Notes under the pieces: model-generated | What the model was told of the DNA's origin: nothing | The model's input: the letters and a program-made list of their open reading frames with translations, nothing else | The model's database searches: none | Shown here: piece after piece, positions 1 through 8,206 of the stretch | How the letters are laid out: every line of letters starts with the position of its first letter | Position numbering within the stretch: the first letter of the stretch is position 1 | NCBI RefSeq assembly: GCF_004115155.1 | Contig: NZ_RDSM01000001.1 | Span: 2,294,001-2,358,000, forward strand | From: Granulicella sibirica | GTDB taxonomy: Bacteria > Acidobacteriota > Terriglobia > Terriglobales > Acidobacteriaceae | DNA: 64,000 bases | Direction of reading: 5' to 3' | Made by a program: the position numbers and the translations under genes

Positions 1-602
1 GGGCGATCGATTTCGAGCGAGACGAGTGGTTCGATCGCGTTGACGGCCTTGGCCTCGGAGAAGTCCTGCTCGGTTTGCTTGGATTCGAAGTGCTTCAACG
101 TCGCCTGCTTGGTGGAGTAGGCGCGGAGGGCATTTTTGTAGGCTTCGTCGGTCGCGGTCCACAGGGCGTAGCGGAGGGCGGCGGGAGCGTCTTTCGAGTT
201 GTCTTCAGGGGCCAACTGGACCGAGCCATCGCCTCGGCTGGAGCTTGAGTCGGAGTCGTACGAGCCGATACGGACCGTGACGCGGACGACTCGCTGGTGG
301 TTCTCTTCTTCGCGGGTGAGGGCGCCGTAGTTGGCGATGGCTTCGAAGGTGTGGATGTCGTCGAGGCGGTACTCGATGAAGTAGGGACGCTGCATGCCGG
401 GAAGGATCAGGGCTGCTTTTTCGCGGTCGAGTTCCTGCTGCATGGCGGTGAGGAGGGAGTCATTTGGGGGCTGGGTGGCGTGCGCTGTTTTGGGTTGAGC
501 CAAGAGGGTGAGGACGAGCAACGGCGAGACGCAGATTCCCTTCGGGAATGACAACCAGAGAGTCAATAGCGATTTCTTCGACTTAGACCTGAACTCTCGC
601 AT
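1..602 (-). CDS. Exported TldD/PmbA-family protein, N-terminal part (cut by window edge)
   Basis: About 200 codons are visible; the gene runs off the left edge of the window. The ATG at 602 shares its A with the TGA of the upstream TldD-like gene (TGATG), so the two are translationally coupled. The N-terminus has a basic stretch (residues 2-10), a hydrophobic core and an AHA-type cleavage site near residue 41, which reads as a Sec signal peptide. The mature part (RPYFIEY, NYGALT, RVVRVTVRIG) aligns with the start of the neighbour (KPYFLSY, QYGALT, RVADVQVRIG), so the two are paralogues. Known TldD/TldE pairs form a metalloprotease heterodimer; this could be the TldE-like partner, but the part that would show a zinc site is missing. 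Part of the signal peptide is encoded by a REP-like palindrome. Confidence 0.8.
   Translation of the reverse strand, partial: MREFRSKSKKSLLTLWLSFPKGICVSPLLVLTLLAQPKTAHATQPPNDSLLTAMQQELDREKAALILPGMQRPYFIEYRLDDIHTFEAIANYGALTREEENHQRVVRVTVRIGSYDSDSSSSRGDGSVQLAPEDNSKDAPAALRYALWTATDEAYKNALRAYSTKQATLKHFESKQTEQDFSEAKAVNAIEPLVSLEIDR
530..560. repeat. REP-like palindrome inside a coding region
   Basis: The core ATTCCC-TTC-GGGAAT (535-549) with flanks matches, on the opposite strand, the element found three times at 42304-42590 (TTCTGGTTGTCATTCCCG). Here it lies in the signal-peptide codons of the TldD/PmbA-like gene. Confidence 0.8.
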
Positions 603-2335
603 CAGTGAGCCGCCTTTTCGTTCGTGGCGGTCAGGTCGGGTGGGGGCAGGATGGGTGGACGTGCGGTTCCCTGGGACTGGCGCTGGGTTTCGATCTCGCT
701 GACGAGCATGGCGGGAGCTACTGCCGAGACAGGGATGGAGCCCGATTCGGCTCCGCAGATGCCGTTGAAGATGTCCTGGTGATCGTTCGTGGCAAGGATG
801 CGGTTCAGAGCGGCCTGCGGGGTGCCGACAATGGACACTCCGCGGACCAGCTCGTCAGGGCGGCCATCGACGTAGATGCGGTAGACGACCAGCGGGATCA
901 CCTGGAAGGCCTGAGGGGAGCGGCGGGTAGTGACCGCGAAGCCGGAGGAGATGTCTTCGAAGTAGAGGCCGTAGGGCTTGTTCTGCTTCCTGGCTTCGGC
1001 GACGAGCATCGCGCGAAGCTCTTTATCCGTGACCGATTTGGAACTGGTGACGATGAGGTTTCCCTGGCGGCCGGTGGGCATGCGGCCGGTCTCGGCCCGG
1101 CCGTGGCCGTTCGAGGTGGAGAAGCTGGCTATGGGAAGGCGCGACATGAGGAAGGTTTCGAGGACGCCATCCTTGATGAGGTCGACTCGTCGGGCGGGTT
1201 GGCCCTCGTCGTCGTAGGCGTAGTGACCGGAGAGGGGGTGGCCCTCAAAGGTGCTCAGGGTTGGGTCATCGGCGACGGAGAGGAAGGTGGGGAGGATGGG
1301 CTTGTTGAGAAGGCGCGTGAACGTCTGGCCTTCCTCGTCGCCGCGTTGCCGCTGGCCTTCGAGGCGGTGGCCGAGAACCTCGTGGAAGAAGACGGCGGAA
1401 GCGCGTCCGGAGAGGATGGCGGGGCCGTTGTAGGGCTCGGTGATGGGAGCGTTGCGAAGGGCGACGAGGTTCTTAGCCATCGCGAGGGTTTTCTCGGTAA
1501 GCGTCTTCTGGTCGGGAAGATGGCCGGTCTCGTCGGCCTCGAAGGTCTCGACGCGGAAGAGGTCCATGCCGTCGGCGGCGCGGGTGCGGGCCACGACGAC
1601 GAGGCGCGCGACGTGGTTCGGCGTGCTGACCTTTGTGCCTTCCGAGGAGACGAAGTAGTCGGTTTCGCTGGAGGCCTGGAGGTTGACGTTATTGAAGAAG
1701 ATGTCGGGGAACTGCTTGAAGAGGGCGGAGAGGTCGCGGATGCGTGTCTCCCACGCGGCGCGATCGACGGTAAGGGGAGGGGCAGGAGCGAGAAGGTCGG
1801 ACTTGGCTGGCTCGGCGCTGAAGTCGGCGGAGACGTCCTCTTCTTTGGCGCGGACCTGCTGCTCGGTTTTGACCTTGAGGAAGGAGTCGAGGGCGCGGCC
1901 GTAGCCACGGTTGGTGGCGAACCAGAGAGAGCGGGAGAGGGCGGCGGGGTCGTCGGCGAGGGGAAGCGGAATGGTGGTGAGGGCCGAGGTGCGGTGGTCG
2001 CCGTGGGTGTTGTCGAGCGCGGGAGCGCCGATGCGCACCTGGACGTCCGCGACGCGGGTGTGGGACTGGTTGGAGGCGGTGAGGGCTCCGTACTGGGCGG
2101 ACATGGTGAGGCTGGCGGCGTCGGCTACGGCGTAGGAAAGGAAGTAGGGCTTGGGCGACTTGCTGGGGTCTTCGCTGCCGAGGGAAGACATCGCGCGGGT
2201 GAGTTCGGCCTCGAGCGAGGTCATGAGGGCGGTATCGGGGAGCGACTTTTTCGCGGCGGGTTCAGCAGCGTGGGCTGACGGGAGAAGGAGGGCGGTGGTG
2301 ATGAGGAGGGTTGCGGCGGGGTGGTGCTTGGGCAT
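602..2335 (-). CDS. Exported TldD-family metalloprotease
   Basis: A 577-residue protein. I start it at 2335 (MPKHHPAATLL) because this gives a clean Sec signal peptide ending in SAHA; the reading frame stays open further upstream, but only through low-quality sequence that contains a hairpin. The HEVLGH motif near residue 318 is the HExxxH zinc site of TldD, and the residues around it (FFHEVLGHRLEG) are typical of the family. Cytoplasmic TldD/TldE of enterobacteria processes microcin B17 and CcdA; here a signal peptide points to the periplasm or outside. The stop overlaps the start of the second family member, which suggests a heterodimer made from one transcript. The substrate is unknown. 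Confidence 0.85.
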   Translation of the reverse strand: MPKHHPAATLLITTALLLPSAHAAEPAAKKSLPDTALMTSLEAELTRAMSSLGSEDPSKSPKPYFLSYAVADAASLTMSAQYGALTASNQSHTRVADVQVRIGAPALDNTHGDHRTSALTTIPLPLADDPAALSRSLWFATNRGYGRALDSFLKVKTEQQVRAKEEDVSADFSAEPAKSDLLAPAPPLTVDRAAWETRIRDLSALFKQFPDIFFNNVNLQASSETDYFVSSEGTKVSTPNHVARLVVVARTRAADGMDLFRVETFEADETGHLPDQKTLTEKTLAMAKNLVALRNAPITEPYNGPAILSGRASAVFFHEVLGHRLEGQRQRGDEEGQTFTRLLNKPILPTFLSVADDPTLSTFEGHPLSGHYAYDDEGQPARRVDLIKDGVLETFLMSRLPIASFSTSNGHGRAETGRMPTGRQGNLIVTSSKSVTDKELRAMLVAEARKQNKPYGLYFEDISSGFAVTTRRSPQAFQVIPLVVYRIYVDGRPDELVRGVSIVGTPQAALNRILATNDHQDIFNGICGAESGSIPVSAVAPAMLVSEIETQRQSQGTARPPILPPPDLTATNEKAAH

Positions 2336-2437
2336 GTAGAAAATTCCTGAGAGCGCGGTGGGGCTGAAGGCGAGTGTAGCGGATGGCGCTCTCCGGGGAT
2401 AGACGGGCGGGGCGGCGGGGAAGTTTGCGAGGGCATG

Positions 2438-2476
2438 GGTGCCCCCACATCTCAGAAGCGAGATGTGCGGCACCCC
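2438..2476. repeat. Imperfect intergenic hairpin
   Basis: Arms GGGTGC...CACATCTC and GAGATGTG...GCACCC surround the loop AGAAGC, with a small internal loop. It sits in the 143-bp gap between the alpha/beta hydrolase stop and the TldD start. The opening GGGTGCCCC-AC resembles the hairpin arms inside the 128-bp repeats near 42.4 kb, so it may be another dispersed element or a terminator. Confidence 0.55.
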
Positions 2477-2478
2477 CA

Positions 2479-3279
2479 CTAGAGGCTTTCGGAGAATTCT
2501 TTGATGGTCGCCGCGAGCTCTTCGGGCTTTTCCATGGGAATGAGGTGACCGGAGCCGGGGACGGTGATCAGGCGGGCGTTTGAGAAATGCGGGACGACCT
2601 GGCGCTGCTGGATCTCAACACCGAGAGAGGTATCCTTTTCGCCGGCGATGATAAGGGTGCGGATATCGAGAACGCCGATGCGCTCGGACCAGTCTTCACG
2701 GCTTCCGTGTTCCAGCCATGCGACCCAGGCGGCGCGGTTCATGCGCAGGACTTCCTCGGTTGCGCGGGCGAGGACCTCAGGAGGGATGTCGCGGGTTTCA
2801 TTCTTGGTGACGTAGGTTTGGGCGCGCCTGTACTCGTCGGCGTGGTCGCCGCGGACTTCGCCGAGGTTCTCGATCATCGCGGCTCGCTTTTCGCCGGCTA
2901 TCGGCTCCGGGCTCGGGGGAGATGGAGCGACGAGGACGAGGGCGTCGAGGCCCTTGAGCTGGTGATCAGCATGGAGCGCATGGTCTGCCAGACGGCGGGC
3001 GAGCACGGCGGCGACCTTGCCGGACATGCTGTGGCCAATCAGAATGTAGCGTTCGAGCCTAAGATGGCCGAGCACGTCGGCGACGGCATCGGCCATGTGC
3101 TCGACGGAGTAGCCGGGGATCCCGGCGGCGGCTCCGAACCCGGGAAGGTCGACAGCGATGCACTGGAAACGCGTGCAGAGGATGGCGGAGACTTCGTCCC
3201 ACTCGCGCGCCGAGCCGCCGAGGAAGTGCATCATGACGAGGGCGGGAGAACCCGCGCCGCTGGTTCGTACTGGCAGCAT
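2479..3279 (-). CDS. Alpha/beta hydrolase
   Basis: 266 residues. The N-terminal part has the oxyanion-hole region HFLGG (residues 18-22) and the nucleophile elbow GHSMSG with Ser84; the usual GxSxG reads G-H-S-M-S, then G. The acid is probably the Asp in AGEKD, and the His is in GSGHLIP near the C-terminus. The family hydrolyses esters, lactones or C-C bonds; nothing here fixes the substrate. There is no signal peptide, so it is probably cytoplasmic. It is followed by the TldD pair in the same direction, 143 bp away across a hairpin, and is divergent from the M48 protease gene. Confidence 0.85.
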   Translation of the reverse strand: MLPVRTSGAGSPALVMMHFLGGSAREWDEVSAILCTRFQCIAVDLPGFGAAAGIPGYSVEHMADAVADVLGHLRLERYILIGHSMSGKVAAVLARRLADHALHADHQLKGLDALVLVAPSPPSPEPIAGEKRAAMIENLGEVRGDHADEYRRAQTYVTKNETRDIPPEVLARATEEVLRMNRAAWVAWLEHGSREDWSERIGVLDIRTLIIAGEKDTSLGVEIQQRQVVPHFSNARLITVPGSGHLIPMEKPEELAATIKEFSESL

Positions 3280-3446
3280 AAGGGATGGACCTTTCAGGTG
3301 CTATCAGGCAATGGGATGCGAGAGGGGTGCGAGTTTCGTCAGGGTACTCGATGTTTGTTGCACGAGAGCAAAGCCGAGGGGGTCTTTTTGATCGGGCATC
3401 GCACGGGAATACACTGGCGAAGACTGGTTTCGAGAGGATGCGAGGA

Positions 3447-4766
3447 ATGCGTTTGCGCTTTTTGCTGTTGAGTTTGCTTGGTTGCCTGATGCTGTGTGCG
3501 CCACTTGGGATCTCGGCGCAGAGTGGGGCAGGTGGCCAGGAGCCGGCGACGGTCGAGGCACGGAAGACGGGGGACGCCTATACGCTTCCTCCGGAGACGA
3601 TGAAGAAGGCGGTGGCGTACAGACGGACCCGGACTGCACTTGGGTTTGTCGAGACCGGTTGGGGGATCTTGCAGCTTCTGCTGGTCCTGAGCTTCGGGAT
3701 CGCGTACCGGATGCGCAATGTCGCCGTGAATCTAACGAAGAAGCGCTGGGGGCAGGGCGCGATTTTCGTTCTGGAACTGCTGATCGTGACGAGCCTGCTG
3801 AATCTGCCGCTGGAGCTCTTTGGGCATCATCTGGCCGTGGCCTATGGGCAGTCGGTGCAGGGCTGGGGGACTTGGTTCTGGGATCAGGCAAAGAGCTTTG
3901 CGTTGACGTGGGGGATCGGACTTCTGCTGGTGATGGCACTGTTCTTTACCGTGCGGAAATACCCCAAAGGCTGGTGGCTTGCGTTCTGGGGAGTTGCGAT
4001 GGGGGCGGTGGTAGCGGGAATCTTCGCTTCACCGTTGATCATCGATCCGCTGTTCAACAAGTTTGAGCCCCTGCAGGCCTCGAATCCCGCTCTTGTAGCG
4101 CGGCTGGAGCAGGTGGTCAAGCGCGGTGGCGTCTCGATCCCACCGGAGCGCATGTACCTGATGAAGGCGAGCGAGAAGGTTACGGGGCTGAACGCGTACG
4201 TGACGGGCTTCGGCGCCTCGAAGAGAGTCGTAGTGTGGGATACGTCGATCGCGAAGGGCACGCCGGATGAGATCTCGTTCATCTTCGGGCATGAGATGGG
4301 GCATTATGTGCTGAACCACATTCCCAAGATGCTCGCGTTTATTGGCGTCGTGCTTCTGTTGATGTTTTACCTCGGCTTCCGTGCCGTGGGTTGGCTGATT
4401 GCGCGGTATGGACGGGCTTGGAGGGTTCCGACGCAGAACGATTGGGGAGCGCTGGTGGTCATGGTTCTTGTGCTGTCGGTGCTCAGTTTTGTGACGGAGC
4501 CTCTGATCAACGCGGACAGCCGGATGGAGGAGCACGAGGCCGATGTGTACGGGCTGGAGGCGATCCATGGGATCGTCGCCGACCCGCAGGGTGTGGGGCA
4601 GGCAGCGTTTCAACTGCTTGGCGAAACGTCTCTGGCTGACCCGCATCCGAGTCCGTTCGTGGTGTTCTGGACCTACACCCATCCCGATATCTCGAGCCGC
4701 GCGGCCTTTGCCCGGGACTACAACCCGTGGGTGGCGGGGCAGAGCCCGCAGTTCTTCAAGAAGTAG
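3447..4766 (+). CDS. M48-family membrane zinc metalloprotease (Ste24/HtpX type)
   Basis: 439 residues from ATG 3447, chosen because GAGAGG at 3432-3437 is well spaced for it; an in-frame ATG at 3438 would abut that site. A signal peptide (MRLRFLLLSLLG) is followed by several membrane segments. The zinc motif HEMGH lies near residue 282, and the third ligand is in EEHEAD near residue 360, both typical of M48A peptidases such as CAAX protease Ste24. In bacteria such enzymes work in membrane protein quality control. A TACACT hexamer at 3410 is a reasonable -10 element. The HIT gene follows after 8 bp, so the two are probably co-transcribed. Confidence 0.9.
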   Translation: MRLRFLLLSLLGCLMLCAPLGISAQSGAGGQEPATVEARKTGDAYTLPPETMKKAVAYRRTRTALGFVETGWGILQLLLVLSFGIAYRMRNVAVNLTKKRWGQGAIFVLELLIVTSLLNLPLELFGHHLAVAYGQSVQGWGTWFWDQAKSFALTWGIGLLLVMALFFTVRKYPKGWWLAFWGVAMGAVVAGIFASPLIIDPLFNKFEPLQASNPALVARLEQVVKRGGVSIPPERMYLMKASEKVTGLNAYVTGFGASKRVVVWDTSIAKGTPDEISFIFGHEMGHYVLNHIPKMLAFIGVVLLLMFYLGFRAVGWLIARYGRAWRVPTQNDWGALVVMVLVLSVLSFVTEPLINADSRMEEHEADVYGLEAIHGIVADPQGVGQAAFQLLGETSLADPHPSPFVVFWTYTHPDISSRAAFARDYNPWVAGQSPQFFKK

Positions 4767-4774
4767 GAGGCGCG

Positions 4775-5113
4775 ATGAGTTGCTTGTTCTGCAAGATGGT
4801 TTCGGGCGAGATCCCGGTGACGCGGTTGTATGACGATGCGGACTGCATGGCGTTCGCGGATATCCATCCGCAGGCTCCGGTGCATGTGCTTGTGATCCCG
4901 AAGGAGCACTTGCAATCGACGGCACATGCGGAGGCGTCGCATGGGCCTCTGCTTGGGAAGCTGATGGCTGCGGCTGCCGTCGTGGCCAAGGGCCAGGGGT
5001 TGAGCGGCGGCTATCGGCTTGTCGTGAATACAGGCGACGACGGCGGTCAGACGGTAGGGCATCTGCATGTCCATGTGCTCGGAGGACGGCACATGGGGTG
5101 GCCTCCGGGGTAA
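4775..5113 (+). CDS. HIT-family nucleotide-binding protein (HinT-like)
   Basis: 112 residues. The start at 4775 follows the Shine-Dalgarno sequence TAGGAGG at 4764-4770 that overlaps the end of the M48 gene. The protein has the N-terminal CxxC of the HinT branch (SCLFCKM), the fold core (DIHPQAPVHVLVIPK) and the histidine triad HLHVHV near residue 96 followed by LGG. HinT proteins hydrolyse adenosine phosphoramidates and acyl-adenylates in the cytoplasm. Transcription ends at a strong hairpin at 5133. Confidence 0.95.
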   Translation: MSCLFCKMVSGEIPVTRLYDDADCMAFADIHPQAPVHVLVIPKEHLQSTAHAEASHGPLLGKLMAAAAVVAKGQGLSGGYRLVVNTGDDGGQTVGHLHVHVLGGRHMGWPPG

Positions 5114-5132
5114 AGCCCTTTGCGCAAAACAG

Positions 5133-5164
5133 AATGGCCCGGCGATGAGCGTCGCCGGGCCATT
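5133..5164. terminator. Bidirectional hairpin between convergent genes
   Basis: A perfect 13-bp stem (AATGGCCCGGCGA / TCGCCGGGCCATT) with a 6-nt loop lies between the HIT gene and the convergent receiver-like gene. A nearly identical stem occurs at 32846. Confidence 0.8.
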
Positions 5165-5181
5165 TCTTCGTTTGAAGCGGA

Positions 5182-6345
5182 TTACATGTTGAAGTTTGCT
5201 TCTTCCTCTTCGACGATGCCGTAGCGGCGGAGGAGGTTAGGCAGGTTCTGCGAGAAGGCCGAGCGGGGCATGACCGTGTCGCATCCGGCTTCGACAGCCT
5301 TGGCCTTCAGGTCGCCCTGGAGGTGCGAGAGGAAGCCGATGATGCTGGTCGACTTCTTGAGCTTCGCCTTGAGTTTGGGGATCAGGGTGAGAGGCTTCGC
5401 GTTGGCGTTGTTGAGGTCGAAGACGATGAGGCCGGGGCGGTCTGCTTCCTCGGCGCTCGTGAGGGTCGCGATGGCTTCCTTCTCGTTCTTCATGAAGGCG
5501 ACCTTGACGCCGAGCTTTCGGGCGGTCTCGGAGATCTTCGCGAGGAAGAAGAGGTCTTCGATGAAGAAGACGATCTTCGTCGGCGCGTCTTCGGCGATGG
5601 GAATGGCACGGCCCTGCGAGTAGTCGATGGGCTGCGAGTCGGACTGGTAGCTCTGGCGCGGACTGTGGCTGCGGCCCTGGTAGTTGCCATTCGCGTGGCT
5701 CTCGATGGTCGAGGGGGGCGCGTCGGCGAAGTTGCCATTGACGACGCGGTAGCTATGGTCCATCGGGCCGACGAAGCTGCGGGGGCCGCGCTGTTGCTTG
5801 CCTCCGCCGCCGTTGCTGAAGCCGCCCTTGCGCTTGGAGCTTGCGCCGGCGTTATTCCCGAACTGGTGCGTATCGGCCGAGCGGAAGCCACCGCCGTTGC
5901 TGTGGCCGTTCTGATTGCTGCTTCCGGCGTTCTGGCTGCCGCCATTGTTCTCGAAGCTTCCGCCGGACCTCTGGCGATCGCGGAACTTCTTCTTCCAGCG
6001 CTTGCCGGTGGACGCGGCACCGCCGTTGTTGTTCTGCTGCTGGCCGGCGTTGGCCTGAAAGTTCTGCCGGGGAGCGTTCTCGGTACGCGGGGCGCTCGCG
6101 GCCTGGATCGCTACGGGCTCACCCGTGGAGTTTGCCTGCTCGCCGCCGGTCGAAGCGGCCTGCTCGCCGTGATCGCCTTCGCTCTTGGATTTGCGCTTGC
6201 GGCGGCGGCGGCGGCTGGATTTCGACTGGCCCATGCCGTGGGAGTTGCTGGAAGATCCTTCGAAGAGCGAATCCTGCTGCGACATGGGCGGTGGTGCTCC
6301 CTGAACGCTTGGTGCAACGTCGGGGCTGTTCTGATCTGAAGTCAT
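5182..6345 (-). CDS. Disordered-region protein with a degenerate response-regulator receiver domain
   Basis: 387 residues. The start at 6345 has AGGAAG seven bases upstream. Residues 1 to about 245 are low complexity: an Arg/Lys run at 45-54, then Asn/Gly/Ser/Gln-rich sequence with several basic patches. Residues from about 250 have the alternating pattern of a receiver domain (TKIVFFIEDLFFLAKIS, LIVFDLNNA, IIGFLSH, GCDTVMPRSAF). The phospho-acceptor Asp may be the one in VFDLNN, but the invariant Lys after strand 5 is replaced by Arg (MPRS), and the first acidic pair is only E-D. It is therefore likely a pseudo-receiver. The basic tail suggests RNA or DNA binding. The function is unknown. 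Confidence 0.8.
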   Translation of the reverse strand: MTSDQNSPDVAPSVQGAPPPMSQQDSLFEGSSSNSHGMGQSKSSRRRRRKRKSKSEGDHGEQAASTGGEQANSTGEPVAIQAASAPRTENAPRQNFQANAGQQQNNNGGAASTGKRWKKKFRDRQRSGGSFENNGGSQNAGSSNQNGHSNGGGFRSADTHQFGNNAGASSKRKGGFSNGGGGKQQRGPRSFVGPMDHSYRVVNGNFADAPPSTIESHANGNYQGRSHSPRQSYQSDSQPIDYSQGRAIPIAEDAPTKIVFFIEDLFFLAKISETARKLGVKVAFMKNEKEAIATLTSAEEADRPGLIVFDLNNANAKPLTLIPKLKAKLKKSTSIIGFLSHLQGDLKAKAVEAGCDTVMPRSAFSQNLPNLLRRYGIVEEEEANFNM

Positions 6346-7355
6346 GCTTCCACTTCCTGGAGCTTTCGTTGTGAGGGAACGGTTTCAGACGCCCTGTCAG
6401 GACGACAGCGCGCATGGGAGACGGAGAATGAGGCAAGGCGACAGAGGTCGACCGCCACGCTCCTGCCGGAAGCGGGAGCGTCGTAGTCAAACCGGGGGTG
6501 CAACGTCAAACGAAACGGTCTCAAGTTTACTCAGAGAGGCATTTGGTATCGGCTGAATCTCATTGGGATTCGGCCTGGGTATTGACTTGACCGTGTGGCG
6601 AACGGCGCAACGTCCCGCTGTTTCGCACGCTCCGGCTTAGCCGGCCCCCTGTCGCCAGCAACGGATCGGAATCGAGCTCTGGCGCGATGTCCTGGCAATG
6701 GGGGGTACGTCATCCTTGCTTTGTAGTACGAAGACCGAATCAAGCTGGTCTGTTCACTCGAATCAAAGGGTTAACACGTTGGAGCACGATGCGTTTCAGC
6801 AGCCATGCCAGGCCGGCTTCGCGGAACGGGATCGAACGAGCGATCGGGATTCGGCTGAACGGGTCATTGCAGAGGCTGGACAGACGCAGCGTGATCGGCA
6901 CCCACAGCCGTTTCACAAGGCAACCTGATCATAACGCCATACGGCGAATCGCGCAAGGGCTGATTTCATTTTGGAGATGGGGCTTCGTTTGGGGGCGTTC
7001 CCCCTCCCGTCTACCGGGAGAGGGAAGAACCGCAATGGCCTGTCACGGCCTCCTGAAGAGCCTCTGGGGAGAGGCGGAAATCCTGGCTGGCAACGGCACC
7101 ATCATTGGGTGCGTTTGTCCGGGCCTGAATCGTGTCGCGCGGAGGAGACGATGTTGGGTCGTCCTGATCGACAGCGCGGTACATGCTCTCTAGAGCAATT
7201 GCAGGGCCATCGCGAAATGACGAATTATCCGCCATTTCTCATCGCCTTCTCTCGGAGGCCACTGAATATTGAAGGGGATTCCCAGGCCACCTCCAGAAAA
7301 ATGGAGACCTCAGATGCCGCTGGCAGTCACGCTGCGAGCCTGCGAGAATGTCCTC
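6346..7355. other. About 1 kb without a convincing gene
   Basis: Reading frames here are short or lack family features, start sites and codon bias. There are small inverted repeats: GGCTGAATC/GATTCGGCC at 6551-6575, CCGGC-TTA-GCCGG near 6633, and a CCTCCCG/CGGGAG hairpin around 7002-7020. A 58-codon minus-strand frame at 6740-6916 has a GTG start but no ribosome binding site. I saw no tRNA, tmRNA, RNase P or SRP RNA signature. The stretch probably holds the promoter of the receiver-like gene and degraded sequence. Confidence 0.5.
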
Positions 7356-7733
7356 ATGAGACGTGGGTGGAGAAATTTGGCTTTTGCTGGAGTTGTCTCC
7401 GGTTTTGTTACGCTCTTTGCCGGGATGCTCGCAGGGTGCAAACAGGCTGCGCCGCCGACTCCGCTGTCCGCCCTGAACGCCCAGCAGGCACGCGGGCACG
7501 GCGTATTTCAAGCGCACTGTTCGCAATGCCACAACGATCGCGTAAACGAGCCGCTGCATGGGCCGGCCCTGCTTGGCGTCTTCAAGAAGCCGGCGCTGCC
7601 GAGCGGCGCTCCTGCAAATGACGAACGGGTGACGAATACGATTGTGAATGGGCACAACCTGATGCCGGCTCTTGGAGACTCGGTCGATTCGGCGGATCGG
7701 GATGATCTGCTGGCCTATCTGCATACGTTGTAA
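7356..7733 (+). CDS. Small cytochrome c lipoprotein
   Basis: 125 residues from ATG 7356. The N-terminus (MRRGWRNLAF...) is a lipoprotein signal ending in the lipobox LAGC, so Cys28 would be lipidated. One heme-binding motif, CSQCH, and a likely axial Met in NLMPAL mark it as a class I monoheme cytochrome c on the periplasmic face. An in-frame ATG at 7314 has a better ribosome binding site (GGAG) and would add 14 residues, so the start is uncertain. The small membrane protein 44 bp downstream may be co-transcribed. No partner dehydrogenase or oxidase is adjacent. Confidence 0.85.
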   Translation: MRRGWRNLAFAGVVSGFVTLFAGMLAGCKQAAPPTPLSALNAQQARGHGVFQAHCSQCHNDRVNEPLHGPALLGVFKKPALPSGAPANDERVTNTIVNGHNLMPALGDSVDSADRDDLLAYLHTL

Positions 7734-7777
7734 AGGCAGGGAGTACGGTTCAGAGAGTAGGGAATAGAAGGCAGGTT

Positions 7778-8155
7778 ATGGCTTTTTTGAAGGGTGAACG
7801 GATTGTCGCGGACGAGCAGAAGGGGATGCTGCCAGGGGTGGCGGGCATTGCCATGTGGATGCTCGTGGTCGCGACCGTGGGCGTCTTTGGGGCGATCAAC
7901 GGGGTGTACGTGGGGCACGCGCGGTATGTCGTGCTGCCGGTTTGCACCATGATCGTCATTGGCGTGTTTGGTCTGCTGCGTTTGAAGCGATGGGGTTGGG
8001 CGATGGTACTCGCCGGGACGCTTCTGCTGTCATTCGGCTACGGCTTTATGGCGACGACCATGAAGCAACCCGGGTTCTGGGTGATGTCCCTGCTGAATCT
8101 ATGCTTTTTCCTGTACCTGAGCCGGACCGAGGTGCGGGAGCGCATGCGGATCTGA
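7778..8155 (+). CDS. Small integral membrane protein, unknown function
   Basis: 125 residues with about four hydrophobic segments (GIAMWMLVVATVGVFGAI, YVVLPVCTMIVIGVFGLL, WAMVLAGTLLLSFGYG, FWVMSLLNLCFFLYLS) joined by short basic loops. There is no signal peptide and I recognise no family motif. It lies between the cytochrome c lipoprotein and the Tat-exported metallo-beta-lactamase-fold gene, all in the same direction with gaps of about 50 bp, so it may belong to one transcript. Confidence 0.75.
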   Translation: MAFLKGERIVADEQKGMLPGVAGIAMWMLVVATVGVFGAINGVYVGHARYVVLPVCTMIVIGVFGLLRLKRWGWAMVLAGTLLLSFGYGFMATTMKQPGFWVMSLLNLCFFLYLSRTEVRERMRI

Positions 8156-8206
8156 GGTCGCGGCTTGTGCCCAACGGATGCGAACGAGAACGAGAGGGAC
8201 AGCACG

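Noticed and set aside
605..2278. 557-codon plus-strand open frame
   Set aside because: It is antisense to the TldD-like gene, is rich in Gly/Val/Ala/Glu from GC codon bias and has no domain pattern.
6740..6916. 58-codon minus-strand frame with GTG start
   Set aside because: No ribosome site, no recognisable domain and surrounded by non-coding sequence.
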